Of a stretch of DNA of 64,000 nt, positions 52,625-63,226 are shown in pieces. Location of the stretch: the NCBI GenBank assembly GCA_012513225.1, contig JAAZCQ010000037.1:1-64000 (forward strand). Reading direction: 5' to 3'. This DNA comes from Erysipelotrichaceae bacterium. Its GTDB lineage: Bacteria; Bacillota_I; Bacilli_A; Erysipelotrichales; Erysipelotrichaceae. The number at the start of each line of letters is the position of its first letter. Position 1 is the stretch's first letter. The translations under genes were made by a program, and so were the position numbers. Below the pieces are notes generated by a model. That model had not been told where the DNA came from and did not search any database. It worked only from the letters and a program-made list of their open reading frames with translations.

Positions 52625-53503
52625 ATGAAATTTAAAAATAAAAAATTACTAATGTTATTAGTTATTATAAGTGCTCTATTTTTAGTTAGTGGATGTTCAT
52701 CTCCAACTGACGAAAATGGAAAAGTTATAATGATTACTTCTAGCACTACATTTAAACAAATTTTTGATACTGAAAGTTGGTTTAGCGCTTTGTTTGTTTT
52801 CCCACTATCTTACTCTATAAATTTACTAACTCCAAAAGTTGGAGTTGCAGGTGCTATTGCTACAGTTACAGTACTTGTTAATGGAGTTATTTTATTACTA
52901 ACAATGAAATCAAATGTTCAAACACAACAAATGCAATTACTACAACCTGAGATGGATCGTATTAATAAAAAATATGAAGGCAAAACTGATGATGCATCAA
53001 ACATGAGAAAAGCACAAGAAATTCAAAGCCTTTATGCAAAATATAATATTAATCCTCTAGGAACAATTTTAGTAACATTTGTACAATTTCCAATAATATT
53101 TGCAATGTTTCAAGCAGTACAAAGAGCTGAGTCAGTAGCTAAAGGGTCTTTTATAGGATTAAGTTTAGAACAATCTCCATGGAACGGAATTAAATCAGGT
53201 CAATATTTATATATAGCTATATTTATAGTTATGATGATAACTCAAGTATCTTCTATGATGTTGCCTCAATTTATCGCTAAAAATAAAGCTAAAAAAGAAG
53301 CAGAAAAACGTCATAAAAAACCTGAACAATCTAATAATCCAAACCAAAATATGATGTACTATATGATGATACCTATTCTAGTATTATCAATTACATGGCC
53401 AGCAGCAATGTCTATTTACTGGATTATAAACTCTCTTGTTAATATTGGAAAAACATTAATAGTTCAAAAAGTAATATCCAATACTGACATGGGGGTGAAA
53501 TAA
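52625..53503 (+). CDS. yidC: Membrane protein insertase YidC (lipoprotein type)
   Basis: Inserts and folds inner-membrane proteins with or without SecYEG. It has 292 residues: a signal peptide with lipobox LVSGC (residues about 20-24), then the five-segment Oxa1 core. The first core segment after a short external loop begins near 60 (FPLSYSINLL), the cytoplasmic helical hairpin is at about 100-130 (MQLLQPEMDRINKKYEGKT), and a Lys-rich tail precedes the last segment. AGGAGA precedes the ATG. Only one copy is in the window. Confidence 0.95.
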   Translation: MKFKNKKLLMLLVIISALFLVSGCSSPTDENGKVIMITSSTTFKQIFDTESWFSALFVFPLSYSINLLTPKVGVAGAIATVTVLVNGVILLLTMKSNVQTQQMQLLQPEMDRINKKYEGKTDDASNMRKAQEIQSLYAKYNINPLGTILVTFVQFPIIFAMFQAVQRAESVAKGSFIGLSLEQSPWNGIKSGQYLYIAIFIVMMITQVSSMMLPQFIAKNKAKKEAEKRHKKPEQSNNPNQNMMYYMMIPILVLSITWPAAMSIYWIINSLVNIGKTLIVQKVISNTDMGVK

Positions 53504-54120
53504 TGAATAAATATACTGCAAAAAATTTAAATGATGCTTTAAATAATGCATCAAAGGATAAAAATGTAACTATTGAAGAATTAATTTATGAAGTAACTGA
53601 AGAAAAAAGAGGTATTTTAGGATTAGGAAATTCTGTAACTATTGAAGCTTATACATTAGAAGATGTAAAAGAATTCTTATTTGATTATTTAGGTGATTTC
53701 TTTACGGGAATAGATAATGAAATTGAAATTGAAATTACTCCTGTAGAAAATGGATATAAAATTATGCTTGATGCAGATAATAATGCTTCTTTGATTGGAC
53801 ATAATGGTAGAACATTACATGCAATAAATACTGTTGTTAGAGGTGCTGTAAATAGTAATTTTAAAAGAAAATTTAATATATTAATTGATATTAATAATTA
53901 TAAAGAAAATAGATACAGAAAAGTAAAAGCAATGGCAATTAGAATTGCAAAAAATGTTAAAAGAACAAAAATAGATGCAACATTAGATCCTATGCCTAAT
54001 GATGAAAGAAAGATTATACATCAAACACTTACAAACTTTGATAATATTAAAACTGAAAGTGAAGGCGAAGGAAGAAATAGATATTTAAAAATTATGTATA
54101 TAGAACAAAAAAGTAATTAA
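53503..54120 (+). CDS. khpB: KhpB (Jag) RNA-binding protein
   Basis: A 205-residue RNA-binding protein that works with KhpA in cell-wall growth control. The Jag N-terminal domain is at about 1-50 (EKRGILGLGNS), a type-II KH domain near 75-150 (LIGHNGRTLHAINTVVRG), and an R3H domain ends the chain (MPNDERKIIHQTL). The ATG overlaps the yidC stop as TAATG, so translation is coupled. It is the last gene before the origin, stopped by a terminator at its end. Confidence 0.94.
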   Translation: MNKYTAKNLNDALNNASKDKNVTIEELIYEVTEEKRGILGLGNSVTIEAYTLEDVKEFLFDYLGDFFTGIDNEIEIEITPVENGYKIMLDADNNASLIGHNGRTLHAINTVVRGAVNSNFKRKFNILIDINNYKENRYRKVKAMAIRIAKNVKRTKIDATLDPMPNDERKIIHQTLTNFDNIKTESEGEGRNRYLKIMYIEQKSN

Positions 54121-54137
54121 TTTTACTTTTTTTTTTT
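54107..54137 (+). terminator. Terminator at the end of khpB, next to the origin
   Basis: AAAAAAGTAA and TTACTTTTTT pair perfectly over 10 bases around TTAATT, followed by more T residues to 54137. It overlaps the khpB stop codon and would keep transcription out of the origin. Confidence 0.8.
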
Positions 54138-54189
54138 ATTATAGCTTATTTTATATTAATTATTTTAAATATTTAGTAAATATAGATAT

Positions 54190-54573
54190 TATTTTGTGGA
54201 ATTTTTTTTATTAATAAATTAAAGTGGATAAAATAAAATTATATTTTTGTTTTTTTAATTATAAACATACAGTTAACATATACACAATAATGATTTTCCA
54301 CATATGTTGATTAATGTTAAAAATTAATAAATACATTATAAATATAGGTTATTTAATATGTTGATAACTTAGTTATTAACATATAATTTTAATAGATATC
54401 CAACTTTCCACATAAATATGTATTGTGGAGTATTTATAAACATTTTATAAACAATTAAAAGATGTGGATAAATGTGGATAACTATTAATTTTATGATATG
54501 TATAATATAGTTTATAAAATATACTATGTGGATAAAATTTTTATTTACTTTTTTATGTGGAAATTGTGGATAA
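54190..54573. other. Chromosomal replication origin oriC, DnaA-box cluster upstream of dnaA
   Basis: A gene-free stretch of about 500 very AT-rich bases between khpB and dnaA. Four exact DnaA boxes (TGTGGATAA) lie at 54463-54471, 54473-54481, 54527-54535 and 54565-54573, all in the same orientation. The first two are 10 bases apart. One-mismatch boxes lie at 54223-54231 (AGTGGATAA) and 54294-54302 (TTTTCCACA), and weaker ones at 54404-54412 and 54556-54564. The long A/T tract between about 54310 and 54400, or after the last boxes, is a candidate unwinding element. Confidence 0.92.
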
Positions 54574-54619
54574 ATAAGTCTATTATAGTAATACACGCTT
54601 TATTTTTGAGGAGTTATAT

Positions 54620-55990
54620 ATGATTGACTACAATTATTATCTAAAAAATGTTTGGGATAAAACTATTTCTTCTATTAAAGATTCAAAAAAAATTGAACCT
54701 GAAATAATTGATACATTTTTTTATGATGTAAAAATATATGAAGCCAATGAAAATAAAGTAATATTATTAACAGAAAATATAATAAAAAAATCTATATTAG
54801 ATAATGAAAAAGAAATTATAAAATATTATTTACAAAATACACTAGAAACTGATAATGATTTTATTCTAGAAATATATGTTGAAGATCAATTTAAAACAGA
54901 AAAATTAGCAGATACTATTAAAATTCCATTATTAAAAGAATTTGATGGACAAACTATAATGCCCCATATGACTTTTGATAATTTTGTTGTTGGAGAATGT
55001 AATAGAGAAAGTCATGTTGCTGCTTTAGCATGTGCATATGATCCTGGAAAAATGTTTAACCCTCTTTTTATATATGGTAATTCTGGACTTGGAAAAACAC
55101 ACTTACTTTGTGCTATAGGAAACTATGTTAAAAAAAATAATCCAAATAAGAAAGTATATTATACAGACACTTTAAAATTTGTTGAAAGAGTTTCTGATAG
55201 TATAAAAGATGGAAGTATAGATTCTTTTAAAAAGTTTATGTACACAATTGATGTGTTATTAATAGATGATATTCAGCTTTTAGCTAATAAAGAAAAATCA
55301 CATGAAGTATTTTTTACAATATTTAATGAACTTGTAAATAATAGAAAACAAATATGTATTGCTTCTGATAGATTACCACAAGAAATAAAAGGAATTGAAA
55401 GTAGATTAATTAGTAGATTTAGTTCAGGTTTATCAGTAAGTGTAGACTCTCCTGAATTTGAAACATCATTAGATATATTAAAAATGAAATTGAAAAATTC
55501 AAGTTTAGACTTAGATATAAATAATTTTGATGAAGAAGCATTAGCATTTATAGCATCTAACTTTAGTAAAGATGTTAGAAGTTTAGAAGGTGCATTAACA
55601 AGAGTTATATTTTTATCAATACAAGATACTGCTATTGAGAAAATTGATTTAGATTTTGTAAGTATTGCTTTAAAAGGACAAACTGTAGTATCAGATAAAT
55701 CTGGTTTAAGTCCTAAAAAAATTATAAAATGTGTAGCTGATTATTATAATCTTTCTAAACAACAAATAACAAGTAAAACTCGAACAAAAAATATTGCTAT
55801 GGCAAGACATATTTCTATTTATTTATGTAGAAAATTATTGGATTTGCCATATACTAAAATAGGAGATGAATTTGGAGGAAGAGATCACTCAACAATTATA
55901 AGTGCATGTGATAAAGTTGAAAAACAAATTCAAATTAATCCTTCCTATAAAAAGGCAGTAGAAGAATTAGAATCTATTATTACTAAATAG
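54620..55990 (+). CDS. dnaA: Chromosomal replication initiator protein DnaA
   Basis: Initiator ATPase of 456 residues. Domain I is at about 1-80 and a very short domain II follows. Domain III (AAA+) begins near 112 with Walker A GNSGLGKTH at 153-161, then Walker B VLLIDDIQLL near 210. The DNA-binding domain IV carries the signature GGRDHSTIISA near 425-435. GAGGAGT precedes the ATG. It sits next to the DnaA-box cluster and is followed by dnaN, the usual order. Confidence 0.98.
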   Translation: MIDYNYYLKNVWDKTISSIKDSKKIEPEIIDTFFYDVKIYEANENKVILLTENIIKKSILDNEKEIIKYYLQNTLETDNDFILEIYVEDQFKTEKLADTIKIPLLKEFDGQTIMPHMTFDNFVVGECNRESHVAALACAYDPGKMFNPLFIYGNSGLGKTHLLCAIGNYVKKNNPNKKVYYTDTLKFVERVSDSIKDGSIDSFKKFMYTIDVLLIDDIQLLANKEKSHEVFFTIFNELVNNRKQICIASDRLPQEIKGIESRLISRFSSGLSVSVDSPEFETSLDILKMKLKNSSLDLDINNFDEEALAFIASNFSKDVRSLEGALTRVIFLSIQDTAIEKIDLDFVSIALKGQTVVSDKSGLSPKKIIKCVADYYNLSKQQITSKTRTKNIAMARHISIYLCRKLLDLPYTKIGDEFGGRDHSTIISACDKVEKQIQINPSYKKAVEELESIITK

Positions 55991-56067
55991 TTATTAACAA
56001 TTTTATCAACTTTTATTAAACAGTTAAAAATGTTAAAATAGTGCTATATTAATAATGTATTTAATAC

Positions 56068-56127
56068 TTATCCACATTTCCACAATACTAATAGTATTAA
56101 AACTATTTAAATATATATATATATATG
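56068..56127. other. Second DnaA-box site between dnaA and dnaN
   Basis: An exact DnaA box TTATCCACA is at 56068-56076, with a degenerate partner ATTTCCACA at 56076-56084. An (AT)n tract of about 16 bases follows at 56111-56126. Together with the upstream cluster this gives the bipartite layout known from Bacillus; the AT repeat could be the unwinding site. Confidence 0.7.
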
Positions 56128-56141
56128 CAAGGAGAAAATTA

Positions 56142-57266
56142 ATGAATTTCAAAATATCTAAAAGTGTTTTATATGATTCTTTACAATTAGTATCAAAAGC
56201 TATTTCAAATAATTCACCTTTACCAGCATTATCTGGAATAAAAATAGATGTAGAACAAGATAAAATAATACTTACAGGAAGTGATGCTGAAATAAGTATA
56301 AAAAAAGAATTAAATAATGAAAAATATGAAGATCTTAATCTAATAGTTATTAGTGAAGGAAGTATAGTAATTGAAGCAAGATATTTATTGGAGATAGTAA
56401 GAAAAATTGATTCAAGTGAAATTAGCTTTGAAATAGTAGATGGATCATTAATTAAAATTATAGGTAAAGCTACAGAATATAAAATAAATGGTATGAGAAG
56501 TTCTGATTATCCTTCTATTGATTTTAATAAACCTAATAAATCTTTTAATATTGATTCTTCAGTTTTAGTTAAAATTATTAATCAAACAGCTTTTGCTGCA
56601 AGTGATAAAGAAATTAGACCTGTATTAACAGGAGTAAATTTTAAAATTAAGGATGGAGTAATGGAGTGTGTTTCTACTGATAGTTATAGACTCGCTAAAA
56701 AAATAATAAATATTGATACTGATTTAAATATTAATGTAACAATACCTGCAAAAAGTCTATATGAAATAGTTAGAGCAATTGAAAGTAATGAGCTAATTAG
56801 CATAGCTTTAGATGATAAAAAAGCACAATTTTATGTGGATAGTACTTTAATACAAACTAGATTAATTGATGGATCATATCCAGAAACAAATAGACTTATT
56901 CCAACTGAATTTAAAAATGTTTTAGTAGTAGAAGCAAGAGATATTATAAATGCAATAGATAGAGCTGTTTTTATAAAAAATGAAGGTGTATCAATTGTAA
57001 AGTTATCTTTAAGTAAGGAAGAAGCAGTTATTTCTAGTAAGTCACAAGAAGTTGGATCATTACAAGAAGTATTAAATTTTGAAAGTTATGAAGGAGATAA
57101 TTTTAATATTAGCTTTAGTGGAAGTTATATGTTAGATGCAATAAGATATCTTGGATCAAATAAAGTTAGAATTAATTTTGCAGGAGAAATGAAGCCATTT
57201 ATTATAGATAATCCTGATGATTCTTCAATAATTCAACTAGTTTTACCAGTTAGAACTTATAACTAA
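56142..57266 (+). CDS. dnaN: DNA polymerase III sliding clamp (beta subunit)
   Basis: Ring-forming processivity clamp of 374 residues. It begins MNFKISKSVLYDSLQLVSKA and ends in LVLPVRTYN, the conserved C-terminal (L/M)PVR motif. The three repeated clamp domains are of equal size. ATG 56142 is chosen because AAGGAG lies 7 bases upstream and clamp proteins start here; the frame extends 29 codons further upstream only through the DnaA box and AT tract. A very stable hairpin lies 55 bases after the stop. Confidence 0.97.
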   Translation: MNFKISKSVLYDSLQLVSKAISNNSPLPALSGIKIDVEQDKIILTGSDAEISIKKELNNEKYEDLNLIVISEGSIVIEARYLLEIVRKIDSSEISFEIVDGSLIKIIGKATEYKINGMRSSDYPSIDFNKPNKSFNIDSSVLVKIINQTAFAASDKEIRPVLTGVNFKIKDGVMECVSTDSYRLAKKIINIDTDLNINVTIPAKSLYEIVRAIESNELISIALDDKKAQFYVDSTLIQTRLIDGSYPETNRLIPTEFKNVLVVEARDIINAIDRAVFIKNEGVSIVKLSLSKEEAVISSKSQEVGSLQEVLNFESYEGDNFNISFSGSYMLDAIRYLGSNKVRINFAGEMKPFIIDNPDDSSIIQLVLPVRTYN

Positions 57267-57321
57267 TAAAACTAATAAAAAAGTGATAAAATAAAGCTTT
57301 TTAACTCATAATAACATTAAA

Positions 57322-57357
57322 AAAACCCTTATTTATGGTATAATAAATAAGGGTTTT
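57322..57357 (+). terminator. Strong hairpin between dnaN and yaaA
   Basis: AAAACCCTTATTTAT and ATAAATAAGGGTTTT pair perfectly over 15 bases around a GGTATA loop. The T-run after it is only four bases long, included in the stem. It ends 13 bases before the yaaA ATG, so it may reduce read-through or mask translation of yaaA. TATAAT occurs across the loop (57339-57344) and might act as a -10 box. Confidence 0.65.
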
Positions 57358-57370
57358 AATTGGTGATAAA

Positions 57371-57574
57371 ATGACTAAAATTAACACAGAATATATTACA
57401 TTAAGTCAACTATTGAAAATAGAAAATTTTGTTTCTTCTGGAGGAGAAGTAAAAATGATAATATCTTCATTAGATATTTTAGTTAATGGAGAAAAAGAAA
57501 ATAGAAGAGGCCGTAAATTATTTCCTAATGATGAAATTATTATCGAAGGTAAAAAATTTATTATAACAAAATGA
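57371..57574 (+). CDS. yaaA: S4-domain protein YaaA
   Basis: A 67-residue RNA-binding protein with an S4-like fold (LSQLLKIENFVSSGGEVK and ILVNGEKENRRGRKL). It is found between dnaN and recF in many Firmicutes and is linked to ribosome assembly, with no proven mechanism. It has only a weak ribosome binding site (GGTGAT). Its stop overlaps the recF start as ATGA, so recF translation probably depends on it. Confidence 0.9.
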   Translation: MTKINTEYITLSQLLKIENFVSSGGEVKMIISSLDILVNGEKENRRGRKLFPNDEIIIEGKKFIITK

Positions 57575-58677
57575 TAATAAAAGAATTAAGATTAAGAAAT
57601 TTTAGAAATTTTAAAAATATTCATATTACTTTAAATCCTAAAATGAATGTTATTACTGGTAATAATGGACAAGGTAAAACAAACTTGTTAGAAAGTTTAG
57701 TGTTCTTATCAACAACAAAATCTCATAGGATAAATGATGATAAGAAATTAATAATGATAGGTGAAGATTTAGCTAATATAGATTGTTTATATAACGATAA
57801 TATAGATAAAAGAATATCGGCTGTTATTCATCAAAAAGGAAAAACATTGTTGATTAATAAAAACCCAGTACAAAAAAGTAGCGAATTTGTTGGTTTACTT
57901 AATGTAATATTATTTTCTCCTTCTGATATAAATATATTTAATGAAGCTCCTAGAGAAAGAAGAAAAGTAATAAATCTAGAGATTACAAAAGTTAGTAAAA
58001 AATATATAGATAGTTTAAATAAATATCATAAATTATTAAAAGAAAGAAATTTAGCTTTAAAAAGAGAAAATATAGATAATATTTATTTAAATATATTAGA
58101 AAATCAACTTATTGATAATCAAATAATTATTATTAATGAAAGAAATAATTTTATAAAAATTATAAATGAGAATATTAATAAATATTTTAAAAAATTAATT
58201 AATGATGATTTAAAAATTAATATTGAATATCAAAGTTGTATAAAAATAAATGATGAATTAAAGATGAAAAAAGATTTAAAAGATATGTATATTAATAATT
58301 TTGAAAAAGATAAATATAATCAACTAACAAATTATGGTGTACATAAAGATGATATATTATTTAAAATAAATGATCTAAATGTTAATGATTTTGCAAGTCA
58401 AGGTCAAAGAAGACTTGTTGTTATGGCATTTAAATTAAGTCTGAAAGATTACATTATTAAAAAAACAGGAAAGATACCAATTTTATTATTAGATGATGTA
58501 TTAAGTGAATTAGATGTAAATAAACAAACTAATTTATTAAATTGTATAGATGATAATATACAAACAATTATAACTACTTCTGTATTAAGTAATAGTTTGA
58601 AAATTATTAATAAAGAATTAAATATTCAAACAATTGAATCTGGAAATATTATTAAAAATAAGGAGGTAATAAAATGA
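57571..58677 (+). CDS. recF: DNA replication and repair protein RecF
   Basis: SMC-like ATPase of 368 residues that loads RecA at gaps. Walker [10 protein letters not shown] is at about 30-38, the ABC signature [13 protein letters not shown] near 275, and Walker [12 protein letters not shown] near 308. The head begins with [11 protein letters not shown]. The middle is Lys/Asn-rich helical sequence. It overlaps both yaaA and gyrB by 4 bases; the gyrB ribosome binding site lies inside its last codons. Confidence 0.96.
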   Translation: MIIKELRLRNFRNFKNIHITLNPKMNVITGNNGQGKTNLLESLVFLSTTKSHRINDDKKLIMIGEDLANIDCLYNDNIDKRISAVIHQKGKTLLINKNPVQKSSEFVGLLNVILFSPSDINIFNEAPRERRKVINLEITKVSKKYIDSLNKYHKLLKERNLALKRENIDNIYLNILENQLIDNQIIIINERNNFIKIINENINKYFKKLINDDLKINIEYQSCIKINDELKMKKDLKDMYINNFEKDKYNQLTNYGVHKDDILFKINDLNVNDFASQGQRRLVVMAFKLSLKDYIIKKTGKIPILLLDDVLSELDVNKQTNLLNCIDDNIQTIITTSVLSNSLKIINKELNIQTIESGNIIKNKEVIK

Positions 58678-60611
58678 GTGAAGAAAAAAATGTTGTAGAA
58701 CATTCTTATGATGATTCAGATATACAGGTTTTAGAAGGATTAGAAGCTGTTAGAAAAAGACCTGGTATGTATATTTCTTCAACATCTGAAAGAGGATTAC
58801 ATCACTTAGTTTGGGAAATTGTAGATAATGGTATAGATGAAGCATTAGCTGGATATGCTGATACTATTATTGTTTCTATAGATAAAGAAAATATTGTTAC
58901 AGTAGAAGATAATGGTAGAGGAATGCCTGTAGGTATTCATCAAAAAACAGGTATTTCTACAGTTGAAACAATTTTTACAGTACTACACGCTGGAGGTAAA
59001 TTTGGTGGTGGTGCTTATAAAGTATCTGGTGGATTACATGGTGTAGGAGCATCTGTTGTAAATGCATTATCTGAATGGTTAGAAGTTACAATATATCATC
59101 AAAGTAAAATATACAATGTAAGATTTGAAAATGGTGGACATTCTGTTAGACCTTTAGGAGTTATTGGAGAATGTAGTGAAGAAGAGCATGGTTCAGTTGT
59201 AAGGTTTAAAGCTGATCCAACTATTTTTACTGAAACAACAAGTTATAATCATGACACTATAAGAGATAGATTAAGACAAATGGCATTCTTAAACAAAGGA
59301 ATTAAGATAATTTTTACTGATTTAAGAATGGAAAATGAAAAAAAAGTAACAGAAATATTTCATTATGAAGGTGGTATTAAAGAATACATTCATTACTTAA
59401 ATAGAAATAAAACACCAATTAGTAAAGAAATATTTTATTGTGAAGGAAAAAAGGATGGAATAGAAGTTGAAGTATCATTACAATATAATGATGGATATGT
59501 TCCAAATGTATATACGTTTTGTAATAATATAAATACTGCAGAAGGTGGAACTCATGAAGAAGGATTTAGAAATGCATTAAATAGAACAATTAATAAATAT
59601 GCAAAAGATTCTAATTTATTGAAAAAAGAAGATGAAAATTTAACAACTGATGATGTTAGAGAAGGAATTACTGCAATAGTAAGTGTAAAACATCCAGATC
59701 CTCAATATGAAGGCCAAACAAAAACAAAACTTGGAAATAGTGAAGCAAGAAAAATTGTTTCTGATATTTTTTCAGAAAATTTATTAAGATATTTATTAGA
59801 AAATCCTAATGAAGGAAAAATAATAATTAATAAAGCTAAAGTAGCATCTGAAGCTAGAATTGCTGCAAAAAAGGCTAGAGAAGTTACTAGAAGAAAAAGT
59901 TCTTTAGAAATTACAAGTTTACCTGGTAAACTTGCAGATTGTTCTAGTAAAGATGCTTCAATTTCAGAAATATATATAGTCGAAGGGGATTCTGCAGGTG
60001 GAAGTGCTAAACAAGGAAGAAATTCTAAATTTCAAGCAATATTACCACTTAGAGGAAAAATATTAAACGTAGAAAAAGCAAGATTACATAGAATTTATGA
60101 TAATGCAGAAATAAGATCAATGATTACAGCATTTGGAAGCGGTATAGGAGATGAAATTGATACCTCTAAGCTTAGATATCATAAAATAGTAATAATGACC
60201 GATGCTGATGTCGATGGGTCTCATATAAGAGCTTTATTATTAACTTTCTTCTTTAGATTCTTAAGACCAATCATAGAAGAAGGATATGTATATATAGCTA
60301 TGCCTCCTTTATACAAAGTACAAAGAGGTAATAATATTAGATATGCATATAGTGAAGATGAACTTGAAAATATTAAAAAAGAAATAGGTGAAAGAGTTAA
60401 TATTCAAAGATATAAAGGTTTAGGAGAAATGAACCCAGAACAATTATGGGAAACAACAATGGATCCTGAAAATAGAACACTAATAAAAGTAACAATAGAA
60501 GATGCAATAGAAGCTGATGAAGCATTCAGTATGTTAATGGGTGATGAAGTAGAACCTAGAAGAAATTTTATAGTTGAGAATGCACAGTTTGTAAAGAATC
60601 TTGATATTTAA
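58674..60611 (+). CDS. gyrB: DNA gyrase subunit B
   Basis: ATPase subunit of 645 residues. The GHKL domain has [10 protein letters not shown] near 45 and the Gly-rich [14 protein letters not shown] near 120. The TOPRIM domain has [17 protein letters not shown] near 440 and [10 protein letters not shown] near 515. The end [15 protein letters not shown] belongs to gyrase rather than ParE in most families. AAGGAGG at the end of recF drives translation. It is in order with gyrA 11 bases downstream. Confidence 0.97.
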   Translation: MSEEKNVVEHSYDDSDIQVLEGLEAVRKRPGMYISSTSERGLHHLVWEIVDNGIDEALAGYADTIIVSIDKENIVTVEDNGRGMPVGIHQKTGISTVETIFTVLHAGGKFGGGAYKVSGGLHGVGASVVNALSEWLEVTIYHQSKIYNVRFENGGHSVRPLGVIGECSEEEHGSVVRFKADPTIFTETTSYNHDTIRDRLRQMAFLNKGIKIIFTDLRMENEKKVTEIFHYEGGIKEYIHYLNRNKTPISKEIFYCEGKKDGIEVEVSLQYNDGYVPNVYTFCNNINTAEGGTHEEGFRNALNRTINKYAKDSNLLKKEDENLTTDDVREGITAIVSVKHPDPQYEGQTKTKLGNSEARKIVSDIFSENLLRYLLENPNEGKIIINKAKVASEARIAAKKAREVTRRKSSLEITSLPGKLADCSSKDASISEIYIVEGDSAGGSAKQGRNSKFQAILPLRGKILNVEKARLHRIYDNAEIRSMITAFGSGIGDEIDTSKLRYHKIVIMTDADVDGSHIRALLLTFFFRFLRPIIEEGYVYIAMPPLYKVQRGNNIRYAYSEDELENIKKEIGERVNIQRYKGLGEMNPEQLWETTMDPENRTLIKVTIEDAIEADEAFSMLMGDEVEPRRNFIVENAQFVKNLDI

Positions 60612-60622
60612 GGAGTATAAAA

Positions 60623-63082
60623 ATGAGTGAAAATTTTAATTCAGATAACTTTAATCACGGAAAGATACGAGAAACTGATTTAGCTAAAGAGGTTAGAAAT
60701 TCATTTTTAGACTATTCAATGTCAGTTATTGTTTCGCGTGCATTACCAGATGTAAAAGACGGTTTAAAACCAGTTCATAGAAGAGTACTTTATGCGATGA
60801 ATGATCTTGGTATAACTGCAGATAAACCACATAAAAAATCCGCAAGAATTGTTGGTGAAGTTATTGGTAAATATCACCCTCATGGTGATACTGCAGTATA
60901 TGAAACTATGGTTAGAATGTCACAAGATTTTAGCTATCGCTATCCACTAATAGATGGTCATGGTAACTTTGGATCAATAGATGGTGATGGAGCTGCGGCT
61001 ATGCGTTATACGGAAGCTCGTATGTCTAAAATAGCTATGGAAATGTTAAAAGATATTAATAAAGATACCGTAGATTTTAAAGATAACTATGATGGTGAAG
61101 AAAAAGAACCAGATGTTTTACCAGCAAGATTTCCTAATTTACTTGTTAATGGATCTACTGGTATAGCTGTTGGTATGGCAACAAATGTTGCACCACATAA
61201 TTTAAAAGAAACAATAGATGCAACAATTGCTATTATTGATAATCCAAATATAAGTGTTATGGAATTAATGGATAATTATATTTATGGACCAGATTTTCCT
61301 ACTGGTGCATATATTTTAGGTAGATCAGGTATTAAACAAGCATTTGAAACAGGCAGAGGTTCTATAGTAATGAGAGCTAAAGCTGAAATAGATGAAATGA
61401 AAAATGGGAAGCCTAGAATTATTATTTCAGAAATTCCATATATGGTTAATAAATCAAAATTAGTAGAGAGAATTGCTGAACTTGTAAGAGAAAAAATAAT
61501 TGATGGTATTACAGACTTAAGAGATGAGTCTAATATGAGTGGTATTAGAATTGTTATTGAATGTAGAAAAGATATTCAGGCAGAGGTTTTATTAAATCAA
61601 CTATATAAATTAACCTCATTACAATCATCATTTGGAGTTAATAATGTAATATTAGTAAATGGAACACCTAAACAATTAGGTTTAAAAGATATTTTAAGTT
61701 ATTATATTGATCATCAAATTGATGTTACAGAAAGAAGAACAAGATTTGAATTAAAACGAGCAAGTGATAGAGCCCACATTTTAGAAGGATTAATTATTGC
61801 ATTAGATAATATAGACGAAATATTATCTACAATTAGAAATTCTAAAGATTCAAATGAAGCTCTAATATCATTAATAGATAAATTTAATTTGACTGAAATT
61901 CAAGCTAAAGCTATTTTAGATATGCAATTTAGAAGACTTACAGGTTTGGAAAGACAAAAAATTATTGATGAACATACAGAATTAGTAATACTTATTAATG
62001 ATTTAAAAGATATTCTTGCAATACCAGAAAGAGTATTAGAAATAATAAAAACAGAATTAACAGATATTTCTAACAAATATAAAGATGATAGAAGATCTGA
62101 AATTATTGATGCAGATATTGATATGGATGATGAAGAATTAATACCTGTAGAAAATATAGTTGTAACTATGACAATGAATGGATATATTAAAAGATTAAAT
62201 TCTGATACTTATAGAGTCCAAAATCGAGGAGGAAAAGGTGTAAAAGGAATGTCTATTAATGAAGAAGATATAATAGATCAAATGATTAGTATGTCTACTC
62301 ATGATTACCTATTATTTTTCTCTAATTTAGGTAAAGTATATAGAATAATGGGTTATAATGTTCCATCATCTTCAAGAATAGGAAAAGGAATTCCTGTTGT
62401 AAATCTTATTAATTTAGAAAAAGATGAAAAAATAACTGCTTTAGTTCCTGTATATAGAGATAATGAAGAATATAAATACTTATTCTTTGTAACAAAAAAA
62501 GGTATTGTTAAACGCGTTACTATAGATAATTTCCATAGAATTAATAAAAATGGAAAAATTGCGATTAATATTGATGAGGGAGATGAGCTATTTAAAGCTA
62601 AACTTACAACTGGTAAAGATGAAATAATACTAGGTGCATCTAATGGACAAGCAATAAGATTTAAAGAAAGTAATGTTCGTTCAATGGGAAGAAATACTAG
62701 AGGAGTTAAAGGTATTGAATTAGGTGATTCAACAATTGTTGGTTTTGCAACTAATAATGAAGGAGATACAGTTTTATCTATAACAGAAAATGGTTATGGT
62801 AAAAAATCACTAATTGAAGATTATCGTTTGACAAATCGTGGTGGAAAAGGTGTTAAAGCTATTAAGGTAACTCAAAAGAATGGTGATTTAATATCTATGA
62901 GAGCAGTAAAAGAAGGCGATGACTGTATGATAGTTACCGAAGATGGAATTATTATAAGAATTTCAACGGATCAAGTACCTGTTTTAAGTAGAAATACACA
63001 AGGAGTAAGACTGATAAAAGTTGGTGATGAATCTAAAGTAAGTAGAGTCGCTATTCTTGAAAAAGAAGAAGAAGTAAATTAA
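60623..63082 (+). CDS. gyrA: DNA gyrase subunit A
   Basis: Strand-passing subunit of 819 residues. The catalytic Tyr is Y129 in [10 protein letters not shown]. The quinolone-resistance region reads [18 protein letters not shown], so the positions equal to E. coli Ser83 and Asp87 are Thr90 and Glu94. The C-terminal domain has six beta-pinwheel blades; the gyrase box is recognisable in [11 protein letters not shown] near 535. AAGGAGT precedes the ATG. A terminator follows the stop. Confidence 0.97.
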   Translation: MSENFNSDNFNHGKIRETDLAKEVRNSFLDYSMSVIVSRALPDVKDGLKPVHRRVLYAMNDLGITADKPHKKSARIVGEVIGKYHPHGDTAVYETMVRMSQDFSYRYPLIDGHGNFGSIDGDGAAAMRYTEARMSKIAMEMLKDINKDTVDFKDNYDGEEKEPDVLPARFPNLLVNGSTGIAVGMATNVAPHNLKETIDATIAIIDNPNISVMELMDNYIYGPDFPTGAYILGRSGIKQAFETGRGSIVMRAKAEIDEMKNGKPRIIISEIPYMVNKSKLVERIAELVREKIIDGITDLRDESNMSGIRIVIECRKDIQAEVLLNQLYKLTSLQSSFGVNNVILVNGTPKQLGLKDILSYYIDHQIDVTERRTRFELKRASDRAHILEGLIIALDNIDEILSTIRNSKDSNEALISLIDKFNLTEIQAKAILDMQFRRLTGLERQKIIDEHTELVILINDLKDILAIPERVLEIIKTELTDISNKYKDDRRSEIIDADIDMDDEELIPVENIVVTMTMNGYIKRLNSDTYRVQNRGGKGVKGMSINEEDIIDQMISMSTHDYLLFFSNLGKVYRIMGYNVPSSSRIGKGIPVVNLINLEKDEKITALVPVYRDNEEYKYLFFVTKKGIVKRVTIDNFHRINKNGKIAINIDEGDELFKAKLTTGKDEIILGASNGQAIRFKESNVRSMGRNTRGVKGIELGDSTIVGFATNNEGDTVLSITENGYGKKSLIEDYRLTNRGGKGVKAIKVTQKNGDLISMRAVKEGDDCMIVTEDGIIIRISTDQVPVLSRNTQGVRLIKVGDESKVSRVAILEKEEEVN

Positions 63083-63088
63083 ATTATG

Positions 63089-63125
63089 AAAAGACTATTT
63101 TATAAAAATATAAAATGGTCTTTTT
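63089..63125 (+). terminator. Terminator after gyrA
   Basis: AAAAGACTATTTTAT and ATAAAATGGTCTTTT pair over 15 bases (one wobble), followed by T residues. It ends the dnaA-to-gyrA gene block. Confidence 0.85.
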
Positions 63126-63226
63126 AATAATAAATAATTAATATTTATTATTCTTATATGTTAAATAATATAATTTAAACTTAAATTATGTATAATTAGA
63201 ATAAAGATATTATATAAAGGAGAATT

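Noticed and set aside
54369-54596. 75-codon minus-strand frame in the origin
   Set aside because: The stretch is filled with DnaA boxes and is gene-free in layout. The translation is an AT-rich string without family features.
56055-56141. Upstream extension of dnaN by 29 codons
   Set aside because: It would translate the DnaA box and AT repeat. The AAGGAG site and family start both point to ATG 56142.
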